Notes under the pieces: generated by a model
The model's input: the letters and a program-made list of their open reading frames with translations, nothing else
Told to the model about the DNA's origin: nothing
The model's database searches: none
Shown: piece by piece, positions 38,728 to 48,491 of the stretch
Position numbering within the stretch: position 1 is the stretch's first letter
Layout: each line of letters opens with the position of its first letter
Made by a program: the position numbers and the translations under genes
Assembly (NCBI GenBank): GCA_017460885.1
Contig: JAFUAB010000022.1
Coordinates: forward strand, 103,422-167,421
Reading direction: 5' to 3'
Source of the DNA: Lachnospiraceae bacterium
GTDB lineage: Bacteria; Bacillota; Clostridia; Lachnospirales; Lachnospiraceae
Length of the DNA: 64,000 bases

Positions 38728-40137
38728 ATGAAAGAAAAGACACAAGTAGAAGATATCGATCGCAGCCTTTATGATTTCCGTTTTGAGGATAAGGATGCGT
38801 ATAAGGTTGAGGAAGGACTGACGGAGGATATAGTACTTCAGATCTCCGAGGAGAAGGGCGATCCCGAGTGGATGCGCGAGTTCAGGCTGCAGTCCCTCCA
38901 AACATACCGTGAGACGGAGGTTCCCGATTGGGGTCCGTCGATAGAGGGTCTCGATATGGACAATATAGTGACATATGTAAGGCCTAATACAGAGAGAATG
39001 CATACCAGCTGGGAGAATGTCCCGGATGATATAAAGACTACATTTGACAGGCTGGGTATTCCCGAAGCGGAACGTAAATCACTGGCCGGCGTGGGAGCAC
39101 AGTACGATTCCGAGCTGGTCTATCATAATGTCCGCGAGGAGGTTGCGGCTCAGGGAGTTATCTACACGGATATAGAAAGTGCTCTTCACGGAGAGTACGC
39201 TGACATGATCCGGGAACATTTTATGAAGCTTGTTCCTCCCTCGGATCATAAATTTGCAGCGCTTCACGGAGCAGTATGGTCGGGAGGCTCGTTTGTATAT
39301 GTTCCCAAGGGGGTACATCTGGACATACCGCTTCAGTCATATTTCAGACTGAATGCAAAAGGAGCCGGTCAGTTTGAGCATACCCTGATAATAGTGGAGG
39401 AGGATGCTTACCTGCACTTTATAGAAGGGTGTTCCGCTCCGAAGTATAATGTGGCAAATCTTCATGCGGGATGCGTTGAATTATATATCAGAAAGGGCGC
39501 CTCACTCAGATATTCAACGATCGAAAACTGGTCCAAGAATATGTATAATCTGAATACCAAGAGAGCGCTGGTTGAAGAAAACGGCAAGATCGAATGGGTT
39601 TCGGGTTCCTTCGGATCGCATGTTTCATATCTGTATCCTATGAGCGTGCTGAATGGACGCGGAGCCAGATCGGAATTCACCGGAGTGACCTTCGCGGGAG
39701 AAGGTCAGGACCTTGATACGGGTACCAAGATAGTACACAATGCACCCGATACATCCTCTTATGTCAATACCAGGTCCATCAGTAAGGGCGGAGGCATCAA
39801 TACCTTCAGAAGCGCCGTCGTGATAGGCTCCAATGCAAAAGGAGCGAAATCTGCAGTGTCCTGTGAGTCACTTATGGTTGATGATATATCCAGGTCGGAC
39901 ACAATACCGGCCATGGATGTACGTACCGCAGACGCCGATGTGGGGCACGAAGCCCGAATCGGCAGGATCAGTGATGATACGGTACTGTATCTGATGAGCA
40001 GAGGCTTAAGCGAAGAAGATGCCAGGGCATTGATAGTCAGAGGCTTTGCGGATAACGTAAGTAAGGAGCTTCCTCTGGAATATGCAGTGGAAATGAATAA
40101 CCTGATCAGCATCGAGATGAAAGGAAGTATCGGATAA
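38728..40137 (+). CDS. sufB: Fe-S cluster assembly scaffold SufB
   Basis: 469 residues, the usual size. Seen: YDFRFEDKDAYKVEEGLTED near the N-terminus, FAALHGAVWSGGSFVYVPKGV, the beta-helix core with FIEGCSAPKYN and LHAGCVELYI, and a C-terminal DISRSDTIPAMDVRTADADVGHEARIGRI. SufB builds the nascent cluster with SufC and SufD in the cytosol. The stop TAA and the next ATG overlap by one base (TAATG), so translation is coupled to sufD. Confidence 0.96.
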   Translation: MKEKTQVEDIDRSLYDFRFEDKDAYKVEEGLTEDIVLQISEEKGDPEWMREFRLQSLQTYRETEVPDWGPSIEGLDMDNIVTYVRPNTERMHTSWENVPDDIKTTFDRLGIPEAERKSLAGVGAQYDSELVYHNVREEVAAQGVIYTDIESALHGEYADMIREHFMKLVPPSDHKFAALHGAVWSGGSFVYVPKGVHLDIPLQSYFRLNAKGAGQFEHTLIIVEEDAYLHFIEGCSAPKYNVANLHAGCVELYIRKGASLRYSTIENWSKNMYNLNTKRALVEENGKIEWVSGSFGSHVSYLYPMSVLNGRGARSEFTGVTFAGEGQDLDTGTKIVHNAPDTSSYVNTRSISKGGGINTFRSAVVIGSNAKGAKSAVSCESLMVDDISRSDTIPAMDVRTADADVGHEARIGRISDDTVLYLMSRGLSEEDARALIVRGFADNVSKELPLEYAVEMNNLISIEMKGSIG

Positions 40138-41237
40138 TGAAGATAAATCGCTTGCCTGCCCCTACCTGGAGATGGATGAAGGTCAATGGGACAGAAATAC
40201 AATATACAGCGGGCAGCAAAACCGGAAGCTGCGAGGAACGGTTACCTGACGGGGTGACAAAGGCTACCGGGAGTTCCTCAGGAGATGGAGCAATGGTTAA
40301 AACCGGGCTTGGAGAGGAATTTGCCGGGGCGCTGTCAGATATAGAAACCACGGTGTATAGTGTGAAACCGGGAGATAACAGTGCTAAGAAATTATATCAA
40401 AATATAATATTTGAGACAGATTCCACGCCGGGCGGTGACTCATCTGCACAGAGTACGGACGGCTTTGTAAACAAAAATGAATTTGTACTCGGTGACGATT
40501 CCGAGCTGACGGTCATACAGTTCATCAGCACCCGTGATAATGCAAACGCAGGCATATTAAAGGCTGCGGTTTCAAATACCTATGATATCGGAGTAAATTC
40601 AAGGCTGACTCTTGTTCAGATCCAGGATCTGCCTGAGGATTCGGAATTTTATAACGATTGCGGAGGAAAATGTGCGGACGGGGGTCATTTCAGACGGATC
40701 CAGATAGTTCTCGGTGGCGGAAAAACCTTCATGGGAGATTTCTGCGGCCTGAGAGGAGACAGAAGCTCCTATACATGCGATATTGCATATTATCTTCAGG
40801 GAGAACACCAACTGGATATGAATTATATTGCGGATCATACCGGAAAGAGGAGCGAAAGTGATATTAATATATCGGGTGTTATGTCTGAAAACACTTCCAA
40901 AATATTCCGTGGTACGATAGACTTTCATAAGGGATGCAGTCAGTCGAGAGGAAGCGAAATGGAGGATGTGCTTCTGATGGACGAGGGAGTGGTCAACAGG
41001 ACCGTTCCTCTTATCCTCTGTGACGAAGAGGACGTGGAGGGCAGTCACGGGGCCAGTATCGGACGTCCCGACGATAATCTTGTTTTTTATCTCGCATCCC
41101 GTTCACTTGACAGAGACGCGATATATCATATGATGGCCCGTGCCAAGATTGACAGGGTAGCCGGACTTATAGATGACAAGGAGACCCTTGACAGGATCGA
41201 TGAAATTATGGGGGACGGTAAGAAAGCAGATGACTGA
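40137..41237 (+). CDS. sufD: SufD-like Fe-S cluster assembly protein
   Basis: 366 residues, shorter than many SufD proteins. The N-terminus (LPAPTWRWMKVNG) is typical; the core is a right-handed beta-helix region with FISTRDNANAGILKAAV and GVMSENTSKIFRGTIDFHKGCSQSRGSEMEDVLLMD. The C-terminus has CDEEDVEGSHGASIGRPDDNLVFYLASRSL, which matches the SufB/SufD family end. It forms the heterodimer with SufB. The end overlaps the sufS start by eight bases. Confidence 0.92.
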   Translation: MKINRLPAPTWRWMKVNGTEIQYTAGSKTGSCEERLPDGVTKATGSSSGDGAMVKTGLGEEFAGALSDIETTVYSVKPGDNSAKKLYQNIIFETDSTPGGDSSAQSTDGFVNKNEFVLGDDSELTVIQFISTRDNANAGILKAAVSNTYDIGVNSRLTLVQIQDLPEDSEFYNDCGGKCADGGHFRRIQIVLGGGKTFMGDFCGLRGDRSSYTCDIAYYLQGEHQLDMNYIADHTGKRSESDINISGVMSENTSKIFRGTIDFHKGCSQSRGSEMEDVLLMDEGVVNRTVPLILCDEEDVEGSHGASIGRPDDNLVFYLASRSLDRDAIYHMMARAKIDRVAGLIDDKETLDRIDEIMGDGKKADD

Positions 41238-42450
41238 CATCGACAACAGGATCCGCGGAGAGTTTCCGCTCCTTATGCGTGACAAGACCATATATCTGGA
41301 TAATGCCGCCACTACGCAGAAGCCCCGGTGCGTGATAGACGCGGAGGCGGATTTTTATACCTCACGAAATGCCAACCCGATGCGCGGACTGTACGATCTG
41401 AGCCTGGCGGCTACCGAAATCTACGAAAAGGCCAGGGCAAAGGCGGCTTCTTTTGTAAATGCTTCCCGCCCTGAGGAGATAATATTTACACGTAATGCCA
41501 CCGAGAGTATAAATCTGGTGGCTTACAGTTATGGTTTACATAATATTAAATCCGGCGATGAGATAATAGTCAGCATCGCGGAACATCATTCCAACTTCCT
41601 TCCGTGGAAGAACGTTGCTGATATGACCGGTGCCAGGGTCATATACTGGGACTGCGAACCCGATGGGACTCTGGATCCGGATGAACTGGACAGGCTGATC
41701 ACGGACAGGACCGTGCTGGTTGCCGTAACCCAGGTTTCAAATGTTCTTGGCCGCATCAATGACATTGCAGCCATCGCGGCCAAAGCTCATGCCGCGGGTG
41801 CGGTGCTTGTCTGTGACGGGGCGCAGTCCGTACCGCATATGAGTGTTGATGTCCGGGCTCTGGATGTGGATTTCTTTGCATTTTCCGGTCACAAAATGTA
41901 CGCGCCCATGGGAATAGGCGTTTTGTATGGCAGATACGGTCTTTTGGATGAGATGCCTCCTTTTCTCTATGGCGGAGAGATGATCGAGAGCGTGACCAGG
42001 GATAGAACGGTTTTCGCCGAAGTACCGCACAAATTTGAGGCAGGTACGGTCAATGCGGCCGGCGCGGCAGGTCTGCTGGCTGCAATGGAGTATATGGAAG
42101 GCTACGGAATGGATCTGATCGCCGAGAGAGAAAGCGGTCTTACACGCTACTGCTTTGACGAAATGTGCAGGATCCCCGGAATAAGTATACTGGGGTCACA
42201 GAAATCCGAAGAGCATCATGGTATAATAGCATTTAAGGTTGACGGTGTGCATCCTCACGATGTTACGGCAATCCTGAGTGATGCGGGTATTGCGGTGCGC
42301 GCAGGACATCACTGTGCACAGCCGCTGCACAGACATCTCGGGATAATGTCCAGTACAAGAGTCAGCTTTTCGTTCTACAACAATAAAGATGAAGTCGATA
42401 CCTTTGTGAAGGTGCTTTCACAGGTACGGCACAGGATGGGGATCAACTGA
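41230..42450 (+). CDS. sufS: Cysteine desulfurase SufS
   Basis: 406 residues from ATG 41230; the longer frame from 41173 would overlap sufD heavily and lacks reason. PLP enzyme that takes sulfur from cysteine for cluster assembly. Seen: YLDNAATTQKP, RNATESINLVAYSYG, EHHSNFLPW, VCDGAQSVPHM, the PLP-lysine motif FSGHKMYAPMGIGVLYG, EAGTVNAAGAAG, and the catalytic-cysteine segment RAGHHCAQPLHRHLG. The stop TGA overlaps the sufU ATG (TGATG). In Firmicutes, SufS passes sulfur to SufU, which is the next gene. Confidence 0.95.
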   Translation: MTDIDNRIRGEFPLLMRDKTIYLDNAATTQKPRCVIDAEADFYTSRNANPMRGLYDLSLAATEIYEKARAKAASFVNASRPEEIIFTRNATESINLVAYSYGLHNIKSGDEIIVSIAEHHSNFLPWKNVADMTGARVIYWDCEPDGTLDPDELDRLITDRTVLVAVTQVSNVLGRINDIAAIAAKAHAAGAVLVCDGAQSVPHMSVDVRALDVDFFAFSGHKMYAPMGIGVLYGRYGLLDEMPPFLYGGEMIESVTRDRTVFAEVPHKFEAGTVNAAGAAGLLAAMEYMEGYGMDLIAERESGLTRYCFDEMCRIPGISILGSQKSEEHHGIIAFKVDGVHPHDVTAILSDAGIAVRAGHHCAQPLHRHLGIMSSTRVSFSFYNNKDEVDTFVKVLSQVRHRMGIN

Positions 42451-42869
42451 TGGCAGACACTTTTTATAATGAGATAATCAATGAACACAATCTGAATCCT
42501 TATCATAAGCACAGCCTTAAGGACGCCAATTTCAGTCTTGAAGGGGTCAATCCTTCGTGCGGAGATGACATTGTGCTTAATCTTAAGGTCGAGGACGGCG
42601 TGATAACCGACGGAGCTTACGAGGGGGACGGATGCGCTATATCACAGGCGTCGGCTGATATCATGCTGGACCTGATCATAGGACGTACCAAAGAGGAAGC
42701 GCTTCATCTGTCTGATATCTTTATGCGTATGATCAAATCCGGGATAACGGACGAGGAAAAGGAAGAACTTGAGGAAGCCGGGATACTTGAGAGCATTTCC
42801 CATATGCCGGCCAGGGTTAAGTGCGCAGTACTGGGGTGGCGTACATTAAATGAGATGTTTGAGGATTAA
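42450..42869 (+). CDS. sufU: Fe-S assembly sulfurtransferase/scaffold SufU
   Basis: 139 residues. Three conserved cysteines, about C37 (NPSCGDD), C62 (GDGCAIS) and C125 (RVKCAVL), with D39 next to the first, form the zinc/sulfur-accepting site known in SufU. The region between the second and third cysteines has the SufU-specific insertion (about residues 79-113). It overlaps sufS by one base. The next ATG follows after two bases. Confidence 0.95.
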   Translation: MADTFYNEIINEHNLNPYHKHSLKDANFSLEGVNPSCGDDIVLNLKVEDGVITDGAYEGDGCAISQASADIMLDLIIGRTKEEALHLSDIFMRMIKSGITDEEKEELEEAGILESISHMPARVKCAVLGWRTLNEMFED

Positions 42870-42871
42870 TC

Positions 42872-44557
42872 ATGTCTAAGAGAAGAAACAGAAAAAGATC
42901 GGCCGGGAGAAACGATCAGTCGAAGGATTATATAGAACGGGTCGCGGAGGCGGCAAAGGAAGCCGATGAGCGTCTCGAAGAACCGGAGGATACCGCCCCC
43001 TGGGATACCGCCAGGATAGCGCTGTCGGAGACACAGGAGCTCAATTTCCCTCCGGAGATTTTTGCCAGGCTGGATGAAAACGACATCAAGGGACGTGGCC
43101 TTGAGAGGATTGACGAACCGGAGGACGAGGAAGAACCTGCTCAGGAGGAAACTGTTACCGAGGAGGTTGAAGAGGAGATCAAAAGGGTCACCCCAAAACA
43201 GAAGGACACCGAAGCCATCGAAGCCGAGAAACGGGAGATCAGGCGGGCACGCAGGATCCGCAATCAGATCATTGCATACGTTTCGCTGGCGGTTGTGCTG
43301 CTTTTGCTTGGGTTTGGAATTTTTATGGGCGTTCGGGCTATTACCCGGGTTATCAAGGGGCATCAGGCCCAAAAGGCTGAAGAAGAGGCGGCTGTCGAAG
43401 CAGCGGCTGAGCAGCAGGAGGAGATCGTTGTACAGGCTCCGGAGACATCCGAACCCGAGCCCGAGGAAGATCCCGCATATGAGGAACAGTTAGAGGAAAT
43501 GACGGCGGATGACTATCTTAATGAGATGGTCACATCCACGATCAGTCAGATGCCGGTGGAGGATAAGGTTGCCCAGCTTTTTATGATCACTCCCGAGGCA
43601 CTGACGGGAGTCGGTGCGGCTACCAAAGCCGGAGAGGGAACCAGAGATGCCCTGGTCAAGTATGCTGTTGGCGGACTTATATATGACCGGAAGAATATAG
43701 AGGATGAAGGACAGTTCACGGAGTTGCTGAATAACACCCGTAATATGAGTAAATATGAGCTGTTCATAGGAGTAAAGGAGCCGGGCGGAAAGAACAGTAC
43801 GCTCGCCGGAAGCAGTCTTGCCGATATACCTGCCGTTGATTCTCCTTCGGATATCGCCGCTACCGGAGATTCTTCAAACGCCAATAATGCCGGAGTGACC
43901 ATGTCGAGCTATCTGTCGTATTTCGGTATAAATCTGAATCTTGCTCCCAACGGTTCGGTTACCCGGGATGAAAAATCCGTTTCAGCCGATGAAAGCTATG
44001 GCTCGGATGAAGCGGTGGTTTACGAAATGGTGGCTAAAATGATCGAAGGACTGCAGACCGGGACCGTGAACGCCTGTATGACGGATTTTCCCGGAACGGG
44101 CAGTATTACGGACAGTACGGCTAAGGGACGCGTGGAATCCGAACTTTCGGCAGATGATATTTCAGCGGAGATCGTCCCGTATATCACCGGTGTTGCATCG
44201 GGAGCTAAGATCATTCAGACCAACAATGTTACTTATATCAACGCGGATGAGGAGGCATATCCTGCGTCTTTATCCAAATATGTGATAGGTACGGTACTGC
44301 GGGGAAATATGGGTTTTGACGGCGTGGTTATTACGGGACCGCTTAACGAATCGGCGGTTACGGAGTATTATACCTCCGATGAAGCTGCTCTGTATGCATA
44401 TGCAGCCGGGGCAGATATCCTCTATATGCCGGAGGATTTTGAGGCGGCCTACGAAGCGATACTTGCAGCGGTTCAGGACGGTACCATACCCGAGAGCAGG
44501 ATAGACCAGTCTCTGGAAAGGATATTCAGGATAAAGATGGCTGATTACGTGGAGTAA
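42872..44557 (+). CDS. Membrane-anchored NagZ/GH3-like protein, probable pseudoenzyme
   Basis: 561 residues. The first 130 or so are charged and cytosolic, then one membrane helix (about 133-156, IAYVSLAVVLLLLGFGIFMGV), an acidic linker, and a glycoside-hydrolase-3-like barrel outside the cell from about residue 220 (MPVEDKVAQLFMITPEAL, GGLIYDRKNI, GINLNLAPNGSV, MGFDGVVITGPLNESAV, AAGADILYMPEDF). In active NagZ enzymes the motif is KHFPGHG..DSH with a SDDL nucleophile; here it is TDFPGTG..DST and ITGPL, so both the acid/base dyad and the nucleophile are gone. Likely a binding or regulatory protein. Two bases after sufU, at the end of the operon. Confidence 0.78.
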   Translation: MSKRRNRKRSAGRNDQSKDYIERVAEAAKEADERLEEPEDTAPWDTARIALSETQELNFPPEIFARLDENDIKGRGLERIDEPEDEEEPAQEETVTEEVEEEIKRVTPKQKDTEAIEAEKREIRRARRIRNQIIAYVSLAVVLLLLGFGIFMGVRAITRVIKGHQAQKAEEEAAVEAAAEQQEEIVVQAPETSEPEPEEDPAYEEQLEEMTADDYLNEMVTSTISQMPVEDKVAQLFMITPEALTGVGAATKAGEGTRDALVKYAVGGLIYDRKNIEDEGQFTELLNNTRNMSKYELFIGVKEPGGKNSTLAGSSLADIPAVDSPSDIAATGDSSNANNAGVTMSSYLSYFGINLNLAPNGSVTRDEKSVSADESYGSDEAVVYEMVAKMIEGLQTGTVNACMTDFPGTGSITDSTAKGRVESELSADDISAEIVPYITGVASGAKIIQTNNVTYINADEEAYPASLSKYVIGTVLRGNMGFDGVVITGPLNESAVTEYYTSDEAALYAYAAGADILYMPEDFEAAYEAILAAVQDGTIPESRIDQSLERIFRIKMADYVE

Positions 44558-44563
44558 AGTACC

Positions 44564-44607
44564 GATATCCGCCCGGGTTGTTCCGAATTTTACGATGGGC
44601 GGTATCC
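44564..44607 (+). terminator. Possible bidirectional terminator
   Basis: GATATCCGCCC pairs with GGGCGGTATC with one bulge, between two convergent genes. The loop is long and T runs are poor. Confidence 0.35.
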
Positions 44608-44616
44608 TTGTAGCTG

Positions 44617-46836
44617 TCAACGGTCGATTATCTTATCCGGCGGCAGCATGCTTAACAGCACTTCCTCCAATATATTGCTTTTGACGGGTTTGGACAGATA
44701 TCCGGCAAAACCGAGCTTCGTATATTCATCCTCGGCACCCGACAGTGCGTTGGCGGTCAGCATTATAACCGGAGTATTTGTGTTCATACCTTCAGAAGAA
44801 ATCTCTTTAAATACCTCAATTCCATCCTTCAGGGGCATCCTATGATCCAGGAATATTAAATCGTATTTTAAGATTTTGCACATTTCTATAGCCTCATCGG
44901 CGCTTGAGGCGTTGTCCACTTTCATCTCTGTTGCCTTAAGCAATGCATTCATTACCTTCAGGTTCATGGTCGAATCATCCACTACAAGTATATGAGCATC
45001 GGGAGCATGGAAGCTTTCCTGATATTTTGCTTTCTTCTTGCGTGATTCCAGATTGAGGGGACCGATAGGTGAGTAATCCGCAACCGACTGGGGTATACTC
45101 ACATGGAAGACGCTTCCCTTATCGGGGGTGGATTCTACGGTTATGATTCCGTCAAGTGCTTCGACCAGTTCCTTGGTAATGGCGAGTCCGAGGCCTGTCC
45201 CCTGGATGGAGGCGTTACGGCTTTCGTTTACCCTCTTGAAGCTGTCGAACAGGAACTGAATGTCTTCTTCGGAGATTCCTATGCCTGTATCGGATACAAT
45301 GATCAGCAGCTCGGTATGTATTCCGCTGCTGACGGTACGCATTGACACAGTAACTCCTCCACTGTGGGTATATTTGATAGCGTTTGATATTAAATTGGAT
45401 ACTATTTCATTTATATGACGGAAATCACCGGTAAGCCGGGATGGCATAATGTCCGAGGTCTCGAAACGGAGATACAGCCCTTTGTCCGATGCGGGCTGGC
45501 GGAAGGATGTATATGCGTTCCTCAGAAGCTCATAAGGGTCGTAATCCTCGGTTGTTATTTCCATTTTACCTGCCTCGATCTTGGAGAAATCCAGGATGTC
45601 ATTGATCAGGGACAGCAGAGTATCCCCGGAGGTTTTGATGTTTTCGGCATATTCGATAAGCTTTGGATCCTCGGCAGACCTCAGGATCATTTCGTTCATT
45701 CCGAGCACCGAGTTTAAAGGTGTGCGTATCTCATGTGACATGTTGGCCAGAAACACGGTTTTGGCTCGGTTTGCGGTGTCGGCTTCGTCGCGTGCCTTTT
45801 TGATCTCTGCGAGATATGCTTCGGTCTCGGTACGGTCCATGATCAGACAATATGAACCCACGGTGTTGCCCCACACATCGGTCAGCACATCGTATTTGAA
45901 GTTGAAATGTTCTGTATCCATGGGAGAATCGGGCGACTGACGTTCATAATCGTACTCACCGTATTCGGATCCGCTTTTTTTGAGTTCGCTTATCACGGTT
46001 GCTACCGGCTGAGAGTGCAGATCAAATCCGGGCAGCCTGACTCCGAATCTGTTTTTGACGAAGGAATTTACATAGATACAGTTTTCGCTCAGATCAAAGA
46101 GCATCAGTCCTTCTTTCATCTCGTCCACCGCACGCCCGGTGGCCACTATCAGCAGACTCCTGGGTACGAACACATTAATGCTGAAGAAGATCAGTAATCC
46201 CGCTAAAGCGTAGAATACAACGGAAATGTCAAGCATAAGGCCGGATGTCATATATATGATGTTCAGAACGACAACAAGTATCAGTACCGCGAGTATCAGG
46301 GCATATTTGACCCTGTAGATGCTTATGCTTTTGCGTATGCCGTGGATTATAAAGATGAGTGCAGCGATAACAGCCGTATAATCGATGGCCAGATGCAGAT
46401 AATACGGATAGTTGAACGATGTCTGATAAAAGGTGGCTCCGGAGGCATCGGTTGTCGCATATACGGTAAACACGTTTTTCAGCATGATGGAGGACATGAT
46501 GATGATATTATCCAATGCCATCAGACAGGCAACGGGTGCACGAAGTCTGTTCAGAGCATCCCTGTGATCCGTATAGTACAGGCAGAAACCGAAGAGAAAG
46601 AAAATGATCCAGTCTATTGCGGCGAAATAAAAGCAATATGATATATATGCCATGGATCCGTTCGCCGAAAGCGCTATCATGATGTTGGCCAGGATGGCGG
46701 CTACGGCGGAATAGAGTGCGGCAGCCAGCCATTTGCCGTATTCCTCCCGGATATTCAGACTGATGGCCCTGATCGTGAGTATTATTATCAGGATCGCTAT
46801 AGAGTCTATGAGACAGAACAATACTTTTGCATACAT
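44617..46836 (-). CDS. Hybrid sensor histidine kinase / response regulator
   Basis: 739 residues. About seven to eight membrane helices fill the first 230 residues, then a PAS-like domain (about 232-340), a HisKA domain with FLANMSHEIRTPLNSVLGMNE, a HATPase domain (N box NLISNAIKYT, G1 DTGIGI, G2 GTGLGLAITKEL), and a C-terminal receiver (ILVVDDSTMNLKV, phosphoacceptor in LIFLDHRMP, PVIMLTANA, YLSKPV). All catalytic motifs are intact. AAGGAG precedes the ATG. It begins 18 bases after the trkH stop on the same strand, so the two are probably one transcript. The signal sensed is unknown. Confidence 0.92.
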   Translation of the reverse strand: MYAKVLFCLIDSIAILIIILTIRAISLNIREEYGKWLAAALYSAVAAILANIMIALSANGSMAYISYCFYFAAIDWIIFFLFGFCLYYTDHRDALNRLRAPVACLMALDNIIIMSSIMLKNVFTVYATTDASGATFYQTSFNYPYYLHLAIDYTAVIAALIFIIHGIRKSISIYRVKYALILAVLILVVVLNIIYMTSGLMLDISVVFYALAGLLIFFSINVFVPRSLLIVATGRAVDEMKEGLMLFDLSENCIYVNSFVKNRFGVRLPGFDLHSQPVATVISELKKSGSEYGEYDYERQSPDSPMDTEHFNFKYDVLTDVWGNTVGSYCLIMDRTETEAYLAEIKKARDEADTANRAKTVFLANMSHEIRTPLNSVLGMNEMILRSAEDPKLIEYAENIKTSGDTLLSLINDILDFSKIEAGKMEITTEDYDPYELLRNAYTSFRQPASDKGLYLRFETSDIMPSRLTGDFRHINEIVSNLISNAIKYTHSGGVTVSMRTVSSGIHTELLIIVSDTGIGISEEDIQFLFDSFKRVNESRNASIQGTGLGLAITKELVEALDGIITVESTPDKGSVFHVSIPQSVADYSPIGPLNLESRKKKAKYQESFHAPDAHILVVDDSTMNLKVMNALLKATEMKVDNASSADEAIEMCKILKYDLIFLDHRMPLKDGIEVFKEISSEGMNTNTPVIMLTANALSGAEDEYTKLGFAGYLSKPVKSNILEEVLLSMLPPDKIIDR

Positions 46837-46854
46837 TTTTGTGCTCCTTAACAG

Positions 46855-48300
46855 TCAGTATTTCCGCCAGCAACTGGGGAAGAAGAGGGCAAGCAGCGGA
46901 AAAAATTCCAATCTGCCTGCGATCATATCCAGCATCAGTACGTATTTGGCAAACCCCGAATAGATATCGAAATTACATCCGTAACCTGTCTTTTCAAAAG
47001 CGATGCCGACGCAGTTCATACAGGTTGAAGCGGATGAGAAGAGTGTCATGAAATCAAAATTGTTTCCTATACTTATCAGAAGAATGGAAATGAAAAGTGT
47101 AACGAAATAAAGTGCGGCAAAGGAATTGACCGAACGCAGAGTTTCGGCTGACAGCGTTTCCTTATTGATATATATCTTTTTGTGTTCCTCGGGATGTATA
47201 AGGCTTCGGAATTCCTTGCGGATAGCCTTGATAAGGATGACCAGACGGCTGATCTTGAACCCGCCGGCAGTGGATCCGGCACATCCCCCGATCAGCATCA
47301 GGATCAGCATGATCGATTTGGAGAAAGCGGGCCAGTTGTTGAAGTCCGTTGTGGCAAAGCCGGATGTGGACATTATCGATGTTACCATAAAATAGGAATG
47401 TCTGAAGGTTTCACCGGCGGAAGGATAATATCCGTGTATATTACCGGCGATAAGCAGGGTGGCAACTATGATCATCCCGAAATAAACCCATATTTCCTCA
47501 AAATCCAGTATAGCTCTGAATCGGCGGAGTATCAGGTAGTAATATGCGGTATAGTTGACCGCACCCAATGTCATAAATATAGCGATTATCCATTGCTGGG
47601 CAGGAGCCAGTGATACCACTGAATCGTTGTAAACGCTGAAGCCTCCGGTTCCCACGGTTCCGAACATCAGAGTTGAGGAATCAAATAAATTAAGTCCTGA
47701 TATAACAAGTGAGACGGTGCCGAGGATCGTGAGCAGGACGTAGAGACTGTAGGTCAGCAGAGCGGTATCCCGTACCTTTGGAAACAGCTTTTCTACGGAG
47801 GGTCCGGCACTTTCGGCACGCATCAGATTGATGCTGTGGTCTCCCAGCATAGGCAGTACAGCGAGGATCAGCATAAATACGCCCATGCCTCCGAGCCAGT
47901 GAGTAAAGCTACGCCAGAAAAGTGAGATATGCGATAGCGATTCGACCTCGGACAGTATACTGGCTCCGGTTTTTGTAAATCCCGATATTGTTTCGAACAG
48001 GGCATTTGTAAATGATGGGATCTCTCCGGTAAGGACGAACGGAATGGCACCGAATATAGACAGAAAGACCCATGCAAGAGCCACGGAAGCAAATCCTTCG
48101 CGGATGTATAGTTCTTTTTTTCTGTTTTTGGAGAGCTTCAGAACAGTGCCCGTGATAAGACAGACTGCCGCGACAGCCAGATAAAGAAGGGCAAAGCGTG
48201 TCTCCCGGTATCCAAGCCCTACGAGAACCGGAACGAGCAGAAACACAGCTTCAAATTGCAGTACCCATCCTATGACATATATTACTACGTAAGGATCCAT
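46855..48300 (-). CDS. trkH: TrkH family potassium uptake channel
   Basis: 481 residues with many membrane helices. Membrane half of the Trk/Ktr potassium uptake system. The four pore loops can be followed: SGFTKTGASI, FGTVGTGGFSV, STSGFATTDF and a less typical fourth, MNCVGIAFEKTG. The conserved GGCAGSTAGGFK and AGRLEFFPLLALF segments are present. The start at 48300 lacks a clear Shine-Dalgarno sequence. trkA lies divergently 191 bases away; the hybrid kinase follows downstream. Confidence 0.93.
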   Translation of the reverse strand: MDPYVVIYVIGWVLQFEAVFLLVPVLVGLGYRETRFALLYLAVAAVCLITGTVLKLSKNRKKELYIREGFASVALAWVFLSIFGAIPFVLTGEIPSFTNALFETISGFTKTGASILSEVESLSHISLFWRSFTHWLGGMGVFMLILAVLPMLGDHSINLMRAESAGPSVEKLFPKVRDTALLTYSLYVLLTILGTVSLVISGLNLFDSSTLMFGTVGTGGFSVYNDSVVSLAPAQQWIIAIFMTLGAVNYTAYYYLILRRFRAILDFEEIWVYFGMIIVATLLIAGNIHGYYPSAGETFRHSYFMVTSIMSTSGFATTDFNNWPAFSKSIMLILMLIGGCAGSTAGGFKISRLVILIKAIRKEFRSLIHPEEHKKIYINKETLSAETLRSVNSFAALYFVTLFISILLISIGNNFDFMTLFSSASTCMNCVGIAFEKTGYGCNFDIYSGFAKYVLMLDMIAGRLEFFPLLALFFPSCWRKY

Positions 48301-48491
48301 AACTTAATTATATAATAAAATGACTATCCTGACTTATAATATTAGCTGATATAACCTGAAAAGTCTATCCGATAGTTGAGTCAAGTGATATTATGATGAT
48401 ATAGGGTTACTGAGTATGGGGAACACTTTGATCAGCGCTTCACTAATATGATCGTTTCCACGGAGAACCTGGATTTATTCACGGAGATGTT

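Noticed and set aside
48429-48446. TGATCAGCG[CT]TTCACTAA shared by the trkA and lipoprotein (51816-51833) upstream regions
   Set aside because: Seventeen of 18 bases match, but about one such match is expected by chance within 64 kb, and the two distances to the start codons differ.
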